54,430 nucleotides of DNA from Mangrovibacterium sp047972415 (lineage in GTDB: Bacteria > Bacteroidota > Bacteroidia > Bacteroidales > Prolixibacteraceae). The notes below the pieces were generated by a model, which worked only from the letters and a program-made list of their open reading frames with translations, ran no database searches and had not been told where the DNA came from. How positions within the stretch are numbered: the first letter of the stretch is position 1; each line of letters begins with the position of its first letter. Location: positions 1-54,430 of the forward strand of contig JBKEAN010000076.1 in assembly GCA_047972415.1 (NCBI GenBank), read 5' to 3'. Made by a program: the position numbers and the translations under genes. Positions 25,567 to 35,556 of this stretch are shown here, one piece after another.

Positions 25567-27450
25567 TTAATCTTTTAGTTTTTTCCGCAGTTCATTCAAG
25601 TCGAAACGCAGCGATACACGCGGGAGTTTTAACCCGTAGCCGTTGCCTGAGCCGTTGCCATTTCCGGTTTTCGAAACGGCATAAATGTCTTCAACCAAGT
25701 GCTTGTATTTCCGGATGATGATTGTCCGTTTCAGTTTTAACGTTGGCGAAAGCATCCCGTTTTGCGAAGTCCATTCCTCGCAAACCAGTTTGAACCGTTT
25801 TATCTCTTCGTGCTCGCCCAAAGTTTTGTTAATCAAGTTCACTTCCTTTTTATATTGTTCCTGAACGGCTTTTAGCTGAACCAGCTCTTTATTGTCGCGA
25901 AAATGAATTTTATGGTGCGAGCACCAGTCGTGCAGGAAGTCGAAGTTGGGCGAAATCAGTGCGCTGGCAAATTTTTCGTTTTCGCCGATTACCATTGCCT
26001 GCTCAATAAAGAACGACTCTTTCAGCTTGTTTTCAATCATTTGAGGGGCAATATATTTTCCTCCCGACATTTTGAACATTTCTTTTTTCCGATCGGTAAT
26101 TTTCAGGTATTTGCCTTCTTCAAGCACGCCAATATCGCCGGTATGGAACCACCCTTCGTCATCAATAACTTCGGCGGTTAGTTCGGGCGCTTTGTAATAG
26201 CCCTGCATTACCGAGGGGCCTTTGCACAAAATTTCACCGTCGTCGGCAATTTTCACTTGCACACCCTTCAGCACCGGGCCAACCGTGCCAATCTTCATTT
26301 CGCCCATAGCGGGGTTGTTTACCGCAATTACAGGCGAGGTTTCCGTCAGCCCGTAACCTTCCAGCGTTGTCATGCCGGCCATGCCCATCACCCGGGCAAT
26401 ACGTGGCTGCAAAGCTGCCCCGCCCGATACAATGTAAGTAATGTTGTTACCAAGCGCTTCGCGCCACTTGGAGTAAACCAGTTTATCGGCGAGTTTAATT
26501 TGAAGGGCGACAAAGGGACTATAACGTTTGTTGAATTCGAAATGGCGGGTGAGGCTGAGTGCCCAAAAGTAGATGTGTTTTTTCAATCCACCCAAATCGT
26601 TTCCCTTCGACACAAAACCGTCGTACACCCGTTCGAGCAGGCGGGGAACCGAGTTGAACATGTGTGGTTTTATTTCGCGGATGGCCGGTACAATTTGCCC
26701 CAGGTTTCCCACGTAATAAATACCCATTCCTTTATATTGAAAATGATAGTTTACACTGCGTTCGTACACGTGGCAAAGCGGGAGAAAACTGATGACGTGG
26801 TGATCCTTGCCCAGCGCGTGCATATCGGCATGGGCAACAAAATTCGATACCAGGTTTTCGTGCGACAGCATGACCCCTTTGGGAACACCGGTTGTTCCCG
26901 AGGTGTAAATAAGGGTGGCTGTTTCCTTGGGGCTGATTGCTTTTTTGAGTTCCTGCAAGCTCGGGTACAACTCGTTTTTTCGGCTGTTTCCCAAATCGAG
27001 CAGTTCGGTGTAGCAGGCAAACCCGTCCACCTGGTCGAAACAAAATATGCGGGGTACCGACGGCAACCCCAGCGCGATTTCGTGTAGTTTCTCGGCTAAT
27101 TTTTTGTCACCGGCAATCAGGCATTTTACCTCGGCATGTTCCAAGATGAAGCGGTACTCGTCGTCGCCAATGGTCGGGTAAATGGGAACGTGTACCATAC
27201 CGGCCATTGCCAGGCCCATATCGGCAAAGTTCCACTCAGGGCGGTTGGTCGTTACGGTTGCAACTTTGTCGCCGCGCTGTAACCCGGAGGCCATCATTCC
27301 CATAGCAAGAGCTTCGGAATTAGCCAGGTACTCTTGGGTCGAAAACAGGTACCAATCGCCGTTGGTTTTTCCACCTAATGCGTCTTTACGCTGAAATTCG
27401 GCCATACACCGATCCAGAACGTCAAATGTGCGGGTAACCTGAACTGTCAT
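25567..27450 (-). CDS. Long-chain fatty acid-CoA ligase (AMP-forming)
   Basis: A 627-residue member of the ANL adenylating family that activates fatty acids to acyl-CoA through an acyl-adenylate. The AMP-binding P-loop LIYTSGTTGVPKGVMLSHEN lies at about 182-201. Further motifs are YGLTETSPVIAVNN, GEILCKGPSVMQGYY, EGWFHTGDIG and the hinge ITDRKKEMFKMSGGKYI. The C-terminal lid carries a Gly/Asn-rich insertion (GNGNGSGNGYG) before the end. No membrane segment is seen; such enzymes are peripheral. Confidence 0.92.
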   Translation of the reverse strand: MTVQVTRTFDVLDRCMAEFQRKDALGGKTNGDWYLFSTQEYLANSEALAMGMMASGLQRGDKVATVTTNRPEWNFADMGLAMAGMVHVPIYPTIGDDEYRFILEHAEVKCLIAGDKKLAEKLHEIALGLPSVPRIFCFDQVDGFACYTELLDLGNSRKNELYPSLQELKKAISPKETATLIYTSGTTGVPKGVMLSHENLVSNFVAHADMHALGKDHHVISFLPLCHVYERSVNYHFQYKGMGIYYVGNLGQIVPAIREIKPHMFNSVPRLLERVYDGFVSKGNDLGGLKKHIYFWALSLTRHFEFNKRYSPFVALQIKLADKLVYSKWREALGNNITYIVSGGAALQPRIARVMGMAGMTTLEGYGLTETSPVIAVNNPAMGEMKIGTVGPVLKGVQVKIADDGEILCKGPSVMQGYYKAPELTAEVIDDEGWFHTGDIGVLEEGKYLKITDRKKEMFKMSGGKYIAPQMIENKLKESFFIEQAMVIGENEKFASALISPNFDFLHDWCSHHKIHFRDNKELVQLKAVQEQYKKEVNLINKTLGEHEEIKRFKLVCEEWTSQNGMLSPTLKLKRTIIIRKYKHLVEDIYAVSKTGNGNGSGNGYGLKLPRVSLRFDLNELRKKLKD

Positions 27451-27560
27451 TGTTTCACTATAAGTTGAATTGAAAAATTAACCGGGCAAAGATAATATTT
27501 CAGTTCAACCGTAAACTACCCAAAATACTGTTCTGCATCAGCTCCAAAACCTGCGATCTG

Positions 27561-30500
27561 TCAGGGTTCGGCAGCTTCGAACTTTTTGTACCTCAGGCTG
27601 GCCAGGTAAATGAGGGCAAAAACCGCTGCCATAAACACATATACCGACCAATGAATACCATCGACACTGCCTTTGCCATAAGAGTGCATTCCGCTCAAAA
27701 AATAATTAACTCCAAAATAAGTCATCAGCACCGAGCTGAAACCCGCAACAGAGGCCACGGCAAATGGGAAGTGGCCGTGCAATCCGGGTATAAAACGCAT
27801 GTGGACCACAAAGGCAAATACCACAACGGTAATCAGCGCCCAGGTTTCTTTCGGATCCCATCCCCAATAGCGTCCCCAACTTTCGTTGGCCCAAACCCCT
27901 CCCAGGAAGGTGCCGATGGTGAGCATGTACAATCCGAGTGTGGCCGACAGCTCGCTGATAGTTGCCAACTGATCGGTAACGTGAAGGTTGCTTTTTTTAT
28001 TCCGTTCGGTTATTGATGCGTACAAAACCAGCACCAGTAGCCCAAGGAAAGAACTTAAGCCGATAAACCCGTAGCTGGCTGTAATGACGGCGACATGAAT
28101 GAGCAGCCAATACGATTTGAGCACGGGCACCAGGGGCGTAATTTCAGGGTTCATCCAGTTTAGGTGGGCAACAAACAAGGTGATGCCGGTTAAAAACGAG
28201 GCTGTTGCCAGCACCATGAGGTACTTCCGCCCAAAAATAAAACCGGCCAGCATACTTGCCCAGGCCACGTACACCATCGACTCGAAGCCATTGCTCCACG
28301 GCGCGTGCCCCGAAATGTACCAGCGAACAATTAAACCGGCTGTGTGTACCAGAAAAATAAGGAAAATGAGGGATGCAAAACCAATTTTTATTCCTTTGCC
28401 TGCTGTTTTTTGTCTGAAAATATTCACGAATAAAATAACCAGTAGCCCGAAACCCAACAGCAAGTACCACGGAAATATCCGTTTGAAAGGTTGAACCTGG
28501 TTGTACCAGATTTCGGTAGTTTTTTTCTGCTCCGAGGGCAATATATTGCCGCCAAATTTATGTTGAAAACTGGCAACTGTGGCGATAATCTGGCGTGGCT
28601 GTATTTCGGTCTCCTGGTTTAACGATTCGTGCAGCAATTTGAAACTATTCACAACAAACAACGAGTCGCCGGGAGGATAGCCCACCGGCTTGCTTCCGGC
28701 AGAATACCAGGCATCCTGCTGATTGACAGGGGGGAAAAAGCTAAAAAATTCGCCGTTGAAAATCATGAAACAAATATTGACCCGCTCGTCAACATACAAA
28801 AAGTCCTTTTCGGGCTGGGAGCGTATGGCGGGTGCTTTCGCATAAGCTTCCTGCACTTCTTTCAGAATCTTGTATTGTCCCTGCTCGTCGAAAAAATCCA
28901 GCGCTGAGGCATTATTCCCGCTTAGCCCCAATTTTTCAGCCACGGTTTTTTCGAGCCGGATAAGCGGAACGCCGCGCCAAACGCTGGGATACAGGTTCAT
29001 ACTCAGTACCACTTCGTCGGGCGAAAGGCCTTCGAAAGCCGATTTGCGGGTTATTTTTCGCAGTAGCTCGCCACTTAACGTTGACATGGGCTCAATGCGG
29101 CCGTCGCGGCTATGTACCCAGAGTTCAGAAAAGTCGGTCACCAGATCCTTATCCAACCGGGGAATGCCATTGAGCGTGGCATTGTTGGCCGAAGCTGTTG
29201 TTACAGAAATCGATACTAAAATCAGCGTGGCGGCCACACCGGTTTTGTTTAGCTCCTTTAAATGGCGTACCAAGTGGCGGAAATAGCCATGTTTGGCAAA
29301 TAAAGCCAGTATCATACCCACCGTCATCAGCAAGTAGCCGATATAGGTGATAAAAGTGCCCCAAAAATCTTTGTTTACCGAGAGTACGGTTCCGTGTTCA
29401 TCCTGGTCATATGACGATTGGTAAAAACGATAGCCCCGGTATTTTAGTGTGTTATTCATAAAAATACGGTAGTCCTGGTGTACGTTCTGCTCATGGTCAA
29501 CCAGTTGTATTTCGCTGGCAAACGACGACGGACTGTCGGAACCGATGTAACGGTCGAGTTGAAAATCTTTCAGGAGCAGGGCGAAAGGTAATTGAATAAG
29601 CTCCGAACCGTATGAGATTTTTAGCGGAACATCGCCGATTTTGTAACTGAGTGGCTCGCCAACTTGCCCGGCCCGCCCGAAGATGTTTAAATTGACAAGC
29701 CGCTGCCCGTCGGATACTTCCAGTATTACAGCATCTTCGTTTGTCTGGGCCTGGCTGTCGCGGTTAACGCGCAAAACTGCTTTCGGGTAAAACTGCTTTA
29801 CCAGCATCATATAATTTCCGAAAGCGTACAAGTGCATGGGCAAAACCACCTGGCGGCTACCGGCGGCCATCGGAACCGGTTCGGCACCACTCATCGACCG
29901 GATTTCCAAATCGCGATCGGTTGCCAGGTACAACTCATCGCCTTCCTGCTCGAACCGAATATTAGCCTTCGGGCTAAACCCGATGCTCATGTCGCCAAGG
30001 CTGACCGTCTCGCCTGGTTTAAAGGTGAAGGGTTGCATACCTTCGCCAGCCGATACCACAAAATCGACCATGGGCTCGCCCGAAGGGCTTTCGACGGGAG
30101 TCCGAACGGCATTTTTTACAAACCCAACCGATTTAAATTGAAGTTTATGCTCGTCGACCTCAATGCTTTCGCGATAAGTGGCCGTCCGGAATTCGGAAAA
30201 AAGAACCTTGGTTTTGTAAGTCCTGTCGGGGGTTTCAATCTGAATATAGCTGTCGGTGGAAACAATACTATTGTTGCTTTGCCCTTCGCGAATGTGCATT
30301 ACGCCCTCAAAACTGATGTAACGGGTAATAGCAGCCCCAATCAGGATGATTATAAAGGAAATATGAAAAAGGCCGACTACCAGTTTTCGGCTTTGAAACA
30401 TCCGGTAACGCAAAAAATTCACCATCAGGCTAAATCCCAGCAATATTAGTACGAGTTCGAACCAATGCGAGTTGTAAACCAGTGATTTGGCGGAATCTGT

Positions 30501-30608
30501 ACCATAATAGGCTTCAACAAAAGTGGCCACACCCATTGCCACACCAAAAACAAGCAGCAAAAATCCCATGAATGGCATGGAGGTGAGGAACTGATAAACT
30601 TTTTTCAT
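27561..30608 (-). CDS. Fused cytochrome c biogenesis protein CcsB-CcsA (system II)
   Basis: A protein of about 1015 residues joining a ResB/CcsB half and a ResC/CcsA half. The CcsB half has paired helices near the N-terminus (FLTSMPFMGFLLLVFGVAMG, LVLILLGFSLMVNFL, LVVGLFHISFIIILIGAAIT) and a large periplasmic domain. The CcsA half has several helices and the haem-handling motif WGRYWGWDPKETW at 911-923. HAPWSNGFESM and GMHSYGKGS supply flanking His residues. It carries haem across the membrane and attaches it to CXXCH apocytochromes. I choose ATG 30608 over an upstream GTG at 30632. Confidence 0.92.
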   Translation of the reverse strand: MKKVYQFLTSMPFMGFLLLVFGVAMGVATFVEAYYGTDSAKSLVYNSHWFELVLILLGFSLMVNFLRYRMFQSRKLVVGLFHISFIIILIGAAITRYISFEGVMHIREGQSNNSIVSTDSYIQIETPDRTYKTKVLFSEFRTATYRESIEVDEHKLQFKSVGFVKNAVRTPVESPSGEPMVDFVVSAGEGMQPFTFKPGETVSLGDMSIGFSPKANIRFEQEGDELYLATDRDLEIRSMSGAEPVPMAAGSRQVVLPMHLYAFGNYMMLVKQFYPKAVLRVNRDSQAQTNEDAVILEVSDGQRLVNLNIFGRAGQVGEPLSYKIGDVPLKISYGSELIQLPFALLLKDFQLDRYIGSDSPSSFASEIQLVDHEQNVHQDYRIFMNNTLKYRGYRFYQSSYDQDEHGTVLSVNKDFWGTFITYIGYLLMTVGMILALFAKHGYFRHLVRHLKELNKTGVAATLILVSISVTTASANNATLNGIPRLDKDLVTDFSELWVHSRDGRIEPMSTLSGELLRKITRKSAFEGLSPDEVVLSMNLYPSVWRGVPLIRLEKTVAEKLGLSGNNASALDFFDEQGQYKILKEVQEAYAKAPAIRSQPEKDFLYVDERVNICFMIFNGEFFSFFPPVNQQDAWYSAGSKPVGYPPGDSLFVVNSFKLLHESLNQETEIQPRQIIATVASFQHKFGGNILPSEQKKTTEIWYNQVQPFKRIFPWYLLLGFGLLVILFVNIFRQKTAGKGIKIGFASLIFLIFLVHTAGLIVRWYISGHAPWSNGFESMVYVAWASMLAGFIFGRKYLMVLATASFLTGITLFVAHLNWMNPEITPLVPVLKSYWLLIHVAVITASYGFIGLSSFLGLLVLVLYASITERNKKSNLHVTDQLATISELSATLGLYMLTIGTFLGGVWANESWGRYWGWDPKETWALITVVVFAFVVHMRFIPGLHGHFPFAVASVAGFSSVLMTYFGVNYFLSGMHSYGKGSVDGIHWSVYVFMAAVFALIYLASLRYKKFEAAEP

Positions 30609-30841
30609 AAAGGTCGATTTGTTTGTTTGCACCGTTCGCCCGTACGTACGCCCAGCGCACGATTTTCCGACCGACTTATCTTAAACAGTAATCGGCGGGT
30701 TTAGTTGAACCTGCAAATAACTTTTCGAGCAGGTGAAGCGGACTTTTCAGAATTTTAAAAAGAGTAACTGGTTTAATTTACTGATGTATAGCCTGCTGGA
30801 AAACCGCAGTGCTGTTTGGGTTAGCGGTTTCTATAAAACTG

Positions 30842-30879
30842 AAATCGGCTGTTCAGGATAGAATTGAACAGCCGATTTT
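30842..30879. terminator. Hairpin after the TPM/LemA operon
   Basis: AAATCGGCTGTTCA (30842-30855) and TGAACAGCCGATTT (30865-30878) form a perfect 14-bp stem about 30 bp beyond the end of the minus-strand operon. The T tract on the minus strand is interrupted (TTTCAGTTTT), so termination strength is uncertain. Confidence 0.6.
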
Positions 30880-30906
30880 ACCGTTGATGTTATCGTGGCA
30901 CAAGCA

Positions 30907-31698
30907 CTACCAGCTTCCGCCGGCTCCACCTCCGCCAAAACTGCCACCGCCGAACCCGCCAAAGCCACCTCCGCCGCCGAAACCTCCGCTTCCACCGGAA
31001 AAGTTGCCCCAGGAACCATTTCGGGTTCCCGAGTTCATCATGCTGCCCATGAGCAGCCAAAACGGCAGGTTACTGCCACTGGTATAGTAGCTGTTTTTAC
31101 GGCGAAACAGCGACAGGATAAGAATAATTATCCCTACGAAAAAAATAATTCCAATGGCTGGTGCACCGGCGTTATTTACTTTTTTCTGGTAATCCTTGGC
31201 TGTAAATTCTTTCGATGCCAAGCCCATGATTACTTTCACCCCTTGGTGCAAACCACCGTAAATATCGCCCTGCTTAAAACGGGGAATCATTTCGTAATCA
31301 ATAATATCGCGATTGGCAACCGCATCGGGGATTATCCCTTCAAGCCCGTAACCTACAGCCACATAAATTTTCCCGTTCGATTCGGCTGTTTTGGGTTTGA
31401 AAAGAACAACTACACCGTTGTTGCTGCCTTTTTGCCCAACGCCCCACTGTTCGCCCAAGCGAACAGCAAAATCAGCGGCATCGTATCCGTTTAAATCGGG
31501 AACCGTAACGACCACAATCTGGGTTGTTGTCCGGTTGTTGAAATTGACCAGTTCACTTTCCAGTTGGTTAACTTCGGCCTGACTGAGCACGCCCGCAAAA
31601 TCGTTCACCAGTCGTGGCGGCTGGGGGCGTTGCGGAATGTCTTGTGCCGAGGCCGTCAATCCCAACCAGAAAGCCAATAAAAAGAAGAGTTGTTTCAT
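30907..31698 (-). CDS. Exported TPM-domain protein with glycine-rich tail (YgcG type)
   Basis: A 263-residue protein with signal peptide MKQLFFLLAFWLGLTASAQ. The TPM domain (about 20-150) shows RLVNDFAGVLSQAEVNQLES, TQIVVVTVPDLNG and VAVGYGLEGIIPDAVA. A transmembrane helix follows (APAIGIIFFVGIIILILSLF), then a tail made largely of glycine, ending GGGGAGGSW. I choose ATG 31698 because the signal peptide starts there. It is the last gene of a LemA/TPM/TPM operon. TPM proteins of this layout are membrane-tethered and poorly understood; roles in photosystem repair are known only in phototrophs. Confidence 0.85.
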   Translation of the reverse strand: MKQLFFLLAFWLGLTASAQDIPQRPQPPRLVNDFAGVLSQAEVNQLESELVNFNNRTTTQIVVVTVPDLNGYDAADFAVRLGEQWGVGQKGSNNGVVVLFKPKTAESNGKIYVAVGYGLEGIIPDAVANRDIIDYEMIPRFKQGDIYGGLHQGVKVIMGLASKEFTAKDYQKKVNNAGAPAIGIIFFVGIIILILSLFRRKNSYYTSGSNLPFWLLMGSMMNSGTRNGSWGNFSGGSGGFGGGGGFGGFGGGSFGGGGAGGSW

Positions 31699-31705
31699 GC
31701 TGGTT

Positions 31706-32146
31706 TTATTTTTTTCCGAACGAAATTTCATCCGAGAGTTCGTTCACATCGGCACTGTTGTAGGGGAAATGTATTTTAAGCTGTTCCCCTGCCATAATGA
31801 TTCCCTGGCTTAACCCGTCGGCAAAGCGAGCCTCTTTGAAACACGAGAGCATATGCTCTTTGATGTTTTCCCAGAAATCGGACGGGACTTTGGCATTGAT
31901 TCCTGCATCGCCAAGGATGGCAAATTTGTGATCGGTTACTGCCAGGTAAAACAACACCCCATTGCGTTCGGCTGTTTTGTGCATTCTAAGTTGCCCAAAC
32001 CAGTAGGCGGCCGAATCGAGAACATTGCCCGCACAGCGGCCTTCCACGTGCACGCGGATTTCGCCCGAGGTGTTCTGTTCGGCCATTTTTATGGCTTCGG
32101 TAATTTGCTTTTTTTGGGTGTCGGTAAAAAAATCTGCAACTGTCAT
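31706..32146 (-). CDS. TPM-domain protein, short form
   Basis: A 146-residue protein made of a single TPM fold: QKKQITEAIKMAEQNTSGEI near the start, then NGVLFYLAVTDHKFAILGDA and LSQGIIMAGEQLKIHFP. No signal peptide or membrane segment is seen, unlike its downstream neighbour. Its start is 1 bp from the LemA stop and its end 7 bp from the next start, so the three genes are one operon. Confidence 0.82.
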   Translation of the reverse strand: MTVADFFTDTQKKQITEAIKMAEQNTSGEIRVHVEGRCAGNVLDSAAYWFGQLRMHKTAERNGVLFYLAVTDHKFAILGDAGINAKVPSDFWENIKEHMLSCFKEARFADGLSQGIIMAGEQLKIHFPYNSADVNELSDEISFGKK

Positions 32147-32147
32147 T

Positions 32148-32753
32148 TTAGTTCTTGTTGTCGTCGAAGTTTACTTCAGGTGCCTTTTCGGCGCCAGCCT
32201 CGGCCGAGAAATAGGCTTTTTTCTCGAACCCGAAAATATTGGCATAAATATTTTTGGGGAACGAACGTACATAGGTATTGAACGCTTGGGCCATTTCGTT
32301 GAATTTGCGGCGCTCAACGGTAATCCGGTTTTCGGTACCTTCGAGTTGTGCCTGCAAATCCAAAAAGTTCTGGTTGGCTTTCAAATCGGGGTAGCGCTCA
32401 ACGACCACCATCAAGCGGCTTAAGGCAGATGACAGGCCATCCTGGGCTTGTTGAAATTGTTGCAGGGCTTCGGGGTTCAGGTTGTCGGCATTCAGGTTAA
32501 CCGAGGTCGCTTTTGCCCGGGCTTCAATAACCCCCTCCAGGGTTTCGCGCTCGTGCGAAGCATATCCTTTTACGGTATTTACCAGGTTTGGAATGAGGTC
32601 GGCCCTGCGCTGATAAACGTTTTCAACCTGTGCCCAGCTGGCACTTACGCCTTCGTCCATTGTTACCATGGTGTTGTAAGTGCCTTTTACCGACGAATAA
32701 ATTACGACTGCAATAACCGCAATAACGGCTAGTATAATCCATGTCTTTTTCAT
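32148..32753 (-). CDS. LemA family protein
   Basis: A 201-residue protein with one N-terminal membrane helix (WIILAVIAVIAVVIYSSV) and a long helical body. ASWAQVENVYQRRADLIPNL, NTVKGYASHE and YPDLKANQNFLDLQAQLEGTENRI are the hallmark LemA stretches. The N-terminus should be on one side with the helical bundle facing the periplasm. It is the first gene of the LemA/TPM/TPM operon, an arrangement common across bacteria. The biochemical role is not established. Confidence 0.92.
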   Translation of the reverse strand: MKKTWIILAVIAVIAVVIYSSVKGTYNTMVTMDEGVSASWAQVENVYQRRADLIPNLVNTVKGYASHERETLEGVIEARAKATSVNLNADNLNPEALQQFQQAQDGLSSALSRLMVVVERYPDLKANQNFLDLQAQLEGTENRITVERRKFNEMAQAFNTYVRSFPKNIYANIFGFEKKAYFSAEAGAEKAPEVNFDDNKN

Positions 32754-32953
32754 AGTCTTTCTTTTAAATTCTATTTTAAGTGTTCAAAAATTATAAAATT
32801 AGTTTGAATGCTTCAGCTTGTTTCGGGGAATGTCCGGATTTTGCCGCCGGACGAAAGCCTGCAAAAGACAAACCAAACCCAATTGACTGACAGCCCGTCA
32901 GCATTTATAGCTAAAAACAAAGGCCAAAGGCTTCAGGTTTTAGTAAAATGGGA

Positions 32954-35164
32954 TTAAACGGAACGCTCAGTATCTTTTTCCTCTTTGCCTTTGACAACGG
33001 TTAAGGAGGTGAATTTTTTTAAGGTGAACCAGAAACAACTGCCTTTACCAGGCGAGGAATCAACGTTTATATCGCCGCCATTAATTTTAACAAACTCCTT
33101 GCAGAGCAGCAAACCCAAACCGGAGCCTTTTTCGTGGTTGGTACCGTAAGTCGAAACGTGATCGGTTGTGGTAAACAGGCGGGGCAAATCGGATGAAGGA
33201 ATGCCAATGCCGGTATCTTCAACTTCGATGGTTATCATGTGGTTGACTTCGCGTACCCGTATAATAATAGAGCCACCTGTTGGCGTGAATTTAATAGCGT
33301 TTGATAATAAATTGCGCATGATGAGGTTGACCATATTGTGGTCGGCATAAGCTTCGTACGAACCGTCAATTTCTGTTGAAATGCTGATTTTCTTTCGTTC
33401 CGAAATGCTGATATTCAGGTTTAAATTGCTTTGTATTAGGGCCGAAACATCGAGCCGATCGGGCCTGAAAACGATGCTGTTCTTCTGGTTTCGTGCCCAC
33501 GACAACAGATTATCCAGTAGAAAATAAGTGCTTTCGGCTTCATTTCTCAGTTCGTGTATAATTTGTTGGCGCAACTCCTCGGTAAACATGTCGGGAAAAT
33601 CGGCTAATTGGCCAACCACATCTTTGAAGGCGCCTATCGGGTTCCGTAAATCGTGCCCGATTATCGACATAAATTTGTCTTTCGTGTCGTTCGCTTCAAC
33701 CAGTTCCTTATGCTGCTCACTAATTTGGTGGTTCTTTTCGGTGAGCATGTCGTTGACACGTTTACGTGCTTTGATGTAGTAAAGCAGGAACAGCGAAACA
33801 ACAAACAGAAAAATAATAATCAGTGCCATCGTGAATGTGCTCGATTGCTGTTTTCTGATGTGCAAGTCCTTAATTTGATTGTCTTTCTGTAATAATTCAA
33901 TTTCGTTCTGTTTCTGGGTTATTTCCAGTTCGGTACGTATTTCGGAGAAGTTCCGGGTGCGCTCCTGACTATACAACGTATCAGAAATAATCGAATAACT
34001 CTTCATGTTGTCGTAAGCAGCTTTGTAGTTGCCCATACTTTCCTGAATTTCGGACTTGGTTTTGGTTGCTTGCTGCTGAAGTTCGATCATATTGTAGCTG
34101 ACTGAAATCTCCAGACAGCGGTTGATTTGGCGCAGGGCCTGTTCGTTGTTGTTGAGTTTGTAACTTATTTTGGCCTGGATTAAAAAAGCTGTTGCAATTT
34201 CCTGTTGCATTTGGGCTTTCTCAAAAAATGTCAACGCGAGTCCCATGTACCGGGTCGATTCGGGGTAGTTTTCAGTATTCATATACGTTTCAGCCAGGCC
34301 AATCCAGCCGTAGGCTTTGTACATGTCGCCCAAATGGGCGCTGTCGGCCAGGACTACTACTTGTTGGTAATAACTGATGGCTCTTTTGTAGTCGCCTTTG
34401 TCCTTGTATGTTTCACCAATATTATTTAATACTCCAGCTAAACCGGCGTAATCGCCCATTTTTTTGTTAATCATCCGTGCCCGCTCGTAAAATTGAAGTG
34501 CACGGTTGTAATCTTTCCAGTAATGGTAGTTTAGGGCAATATTATTTAGAATACGGGCCTGAACCGGAATGTTTTTCTTTTGTTCGTAGTAGCTCAGGGC
34601 ATCAAGCAGGTATTGCAAACCACGAATGCGATCGCCAGTTGCGGTAAGGATGGCACTGATATTCAGGCGGAAGGTCGCTGCTTTGTCATCGTATCCCATC
34701 GCTACCGATTCGTCCAGGCAATGTTTGTAAGCGTCCAGCGCTTCGGGGTAGTGCCCCAAATTCATGTGATAGGCTGCCTGGTTGCTCCGTCCGGAAATCA
34801 TCAGTTGGCGGTTGTTGAGCTGGGTCGCTTCTTCTATCCCTTTCTCGGTAAACTGGCGCGACAGTTCGAAGTTGCCGGTATAAAGGTAGCCACTTCCCAG
34901 CAATAAATGCGCGGAAATAATACCTTCCTTATCTTTATATTTCTGGGCTAGTTCGAGTGATTTGAGCGCGTTGTTCACCACCGAATCGGGAGCAATGAAG
35001 GTATACTCGCGTGCCAGTTCGTTGTAACGTGTAGCCTGCTCCGATTCCGGTAAGGTTGGGAGTAAAGCTCTCAAACTATCAATTTTGGTCGATTGGCACA
35101 ACCCTGTCAGAACAAGCAAACTAAAAGAAAAACTGACGATTACTCTTAAGCCGATTGTTTTCAA
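32954..35164 (-). CDS. TPR-containing sensor histidine kinase
   Basis: A membrane sensor kinase of about 736 residues. A signal peptide (GLRVIVSFSFSLLVLTGLCQ) is followed by an extracytoplasmic array of tetratricopeptide repeats (AYKHCLDESVAMG, LQFYERARMINKKMGDYAGL, AISYYQQVVVLADS). One membrane helix follows (FTMALIIIFLFVVSLFLLYY), then a coiled coil, a HisKA domain with IGHDLRNPIGAF and a HATPase_c domain with N box NLLSNAIKFTPTGGS and EDTGIGIP. Starts are TTG: one at 35164 fits the signal peptide, another at 35215 would add 17 residues. No response regulator is adjacent, so it is an orphan kinase. Confidence 0.88.
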   Translation of the reverse strand: MKTIGLRVIVSFSFSLLVLTGLCQSTKIDSLRALLPTLPESEQATRYNELAREYTFIAPDSVVNNALKSLELAQKYKDKEGIISAHLLLGSGYLYTGNFELSRQFTEKGIEEATQLNNRQLMISGRSNQAAYHMNLGHYPEALDAYKHCLDESVAMGYDDKAATFRLNISAILTATGDRIRGLQYLLDALSYYEQKKNIPVQARILNNIALNYHYWKDYNRALQFYERARMINKKMGDYAGLAGVLNNIGETYKDKGDYKRAISYYQQVVVLADSAHLGDMYKAYGWIGLAETYMNTENYPESTRYMGLALTFFEKAQMQQEIATAFLIQAKISYKLNNNEQALRQINRCLEISVSYNMIELQQQATKTKSEIQESMGNYKAAYDNMKSYSIISDTLYSQERTRNFSEIRTELEITQKQNEIELLQKDNQIKDLHIRKQQSSTFTMALIIIFLFVVSLFLLYYIKARKRVNDMLTEKNHQISEQHKELVEANDTKDKFMSIIGHDLRNPIGAFKDVVGQLADFPDMFTEELRQQIIHELRNEAESTYFLLDNLLSWARNQKNSIVFRPDRLDVSALIQSNLNLNISISERKKISISTEIDGSYEAYADHNMVNLIMRNLLSNAIKFTPTGGSIIIRVREVNHMITIEVEDTGIGIPSSDLPRLFTTTDHVSTYGTNHEKGSGLGLLLCKEFVKINGGDINVDSSPGKGSCFWFTLKKFTSLTVVKGKEEKDTERSV

Positions 35165-35223
35165 TGCATTTTTATTTCGTGCCAGTAAAATTATATTTAT
35201 CCGGGCTAATTTCAAACTACATC

Positions 35224-35556
35224 TTACGAAAACAAAAGTTGATAGGGGCGTAAGAGCTCGCTTTTTAGTTCATTCACTCCAAAGCTGCGGGTTTTACGAA
35301 TAAACTCTTGCCCGTTGAAAAAAACCAAAATTGTGGGAGCGGCAAAAACATGGTATTGACCGGCAATTTCGGGGTATTGGTTCAACAATAGGGAAATCAG
35401 CTTTATTTGCGGAAATTCGTTACGAATCAACTCGTCAATTTTGGGTTTCAGAGCCGTGCAAACACTGCAATTATTTGTTGAACAATAGACTAAGCAGGCA
35501 GGTAACTCATTGATTAGGCGCCTGAAGTCGTCGTCGGTTCCTGTAAAATCGGTCAT
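35224..35556 (-). CDS. Thioredoxin-like protein with CSVC motif
   Basis: A 110-residue thioredoxin-fold protein. The redox motif is NNCSVCTALKP rather than WCGPC, followed by the expected cis-Pro region VFAAPTILVFFNGQE. No signal peptide is seen, so it is cytoplasmic. I choose ATG 35556. It shares one base with the stop of the CoA-binding gene (TGATG), so translation is coupled. It may act as a monothiol- or peroxide-type thioredoxin; the partner is unknown. Confidence 0.8.
   Translation of the reverse strand: MTDFTGTDDDFRRLINELPACLVYCSTNNCSVCTALKPKIDELIRNEFPQIKLISLLLNQYPEIAGQYHVFAAPTILVFFNGQEFIRKTRSFGVNELKSELLRPYQLLFS

Noticed and set aside
30907..31019. Separate Pro/Ala-rich proteins on the plus strand opposite the glycine-rich tail
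   Set aside because: These frames are shadows of the repetitive GGC/GGN codons of the TPM protein tail.
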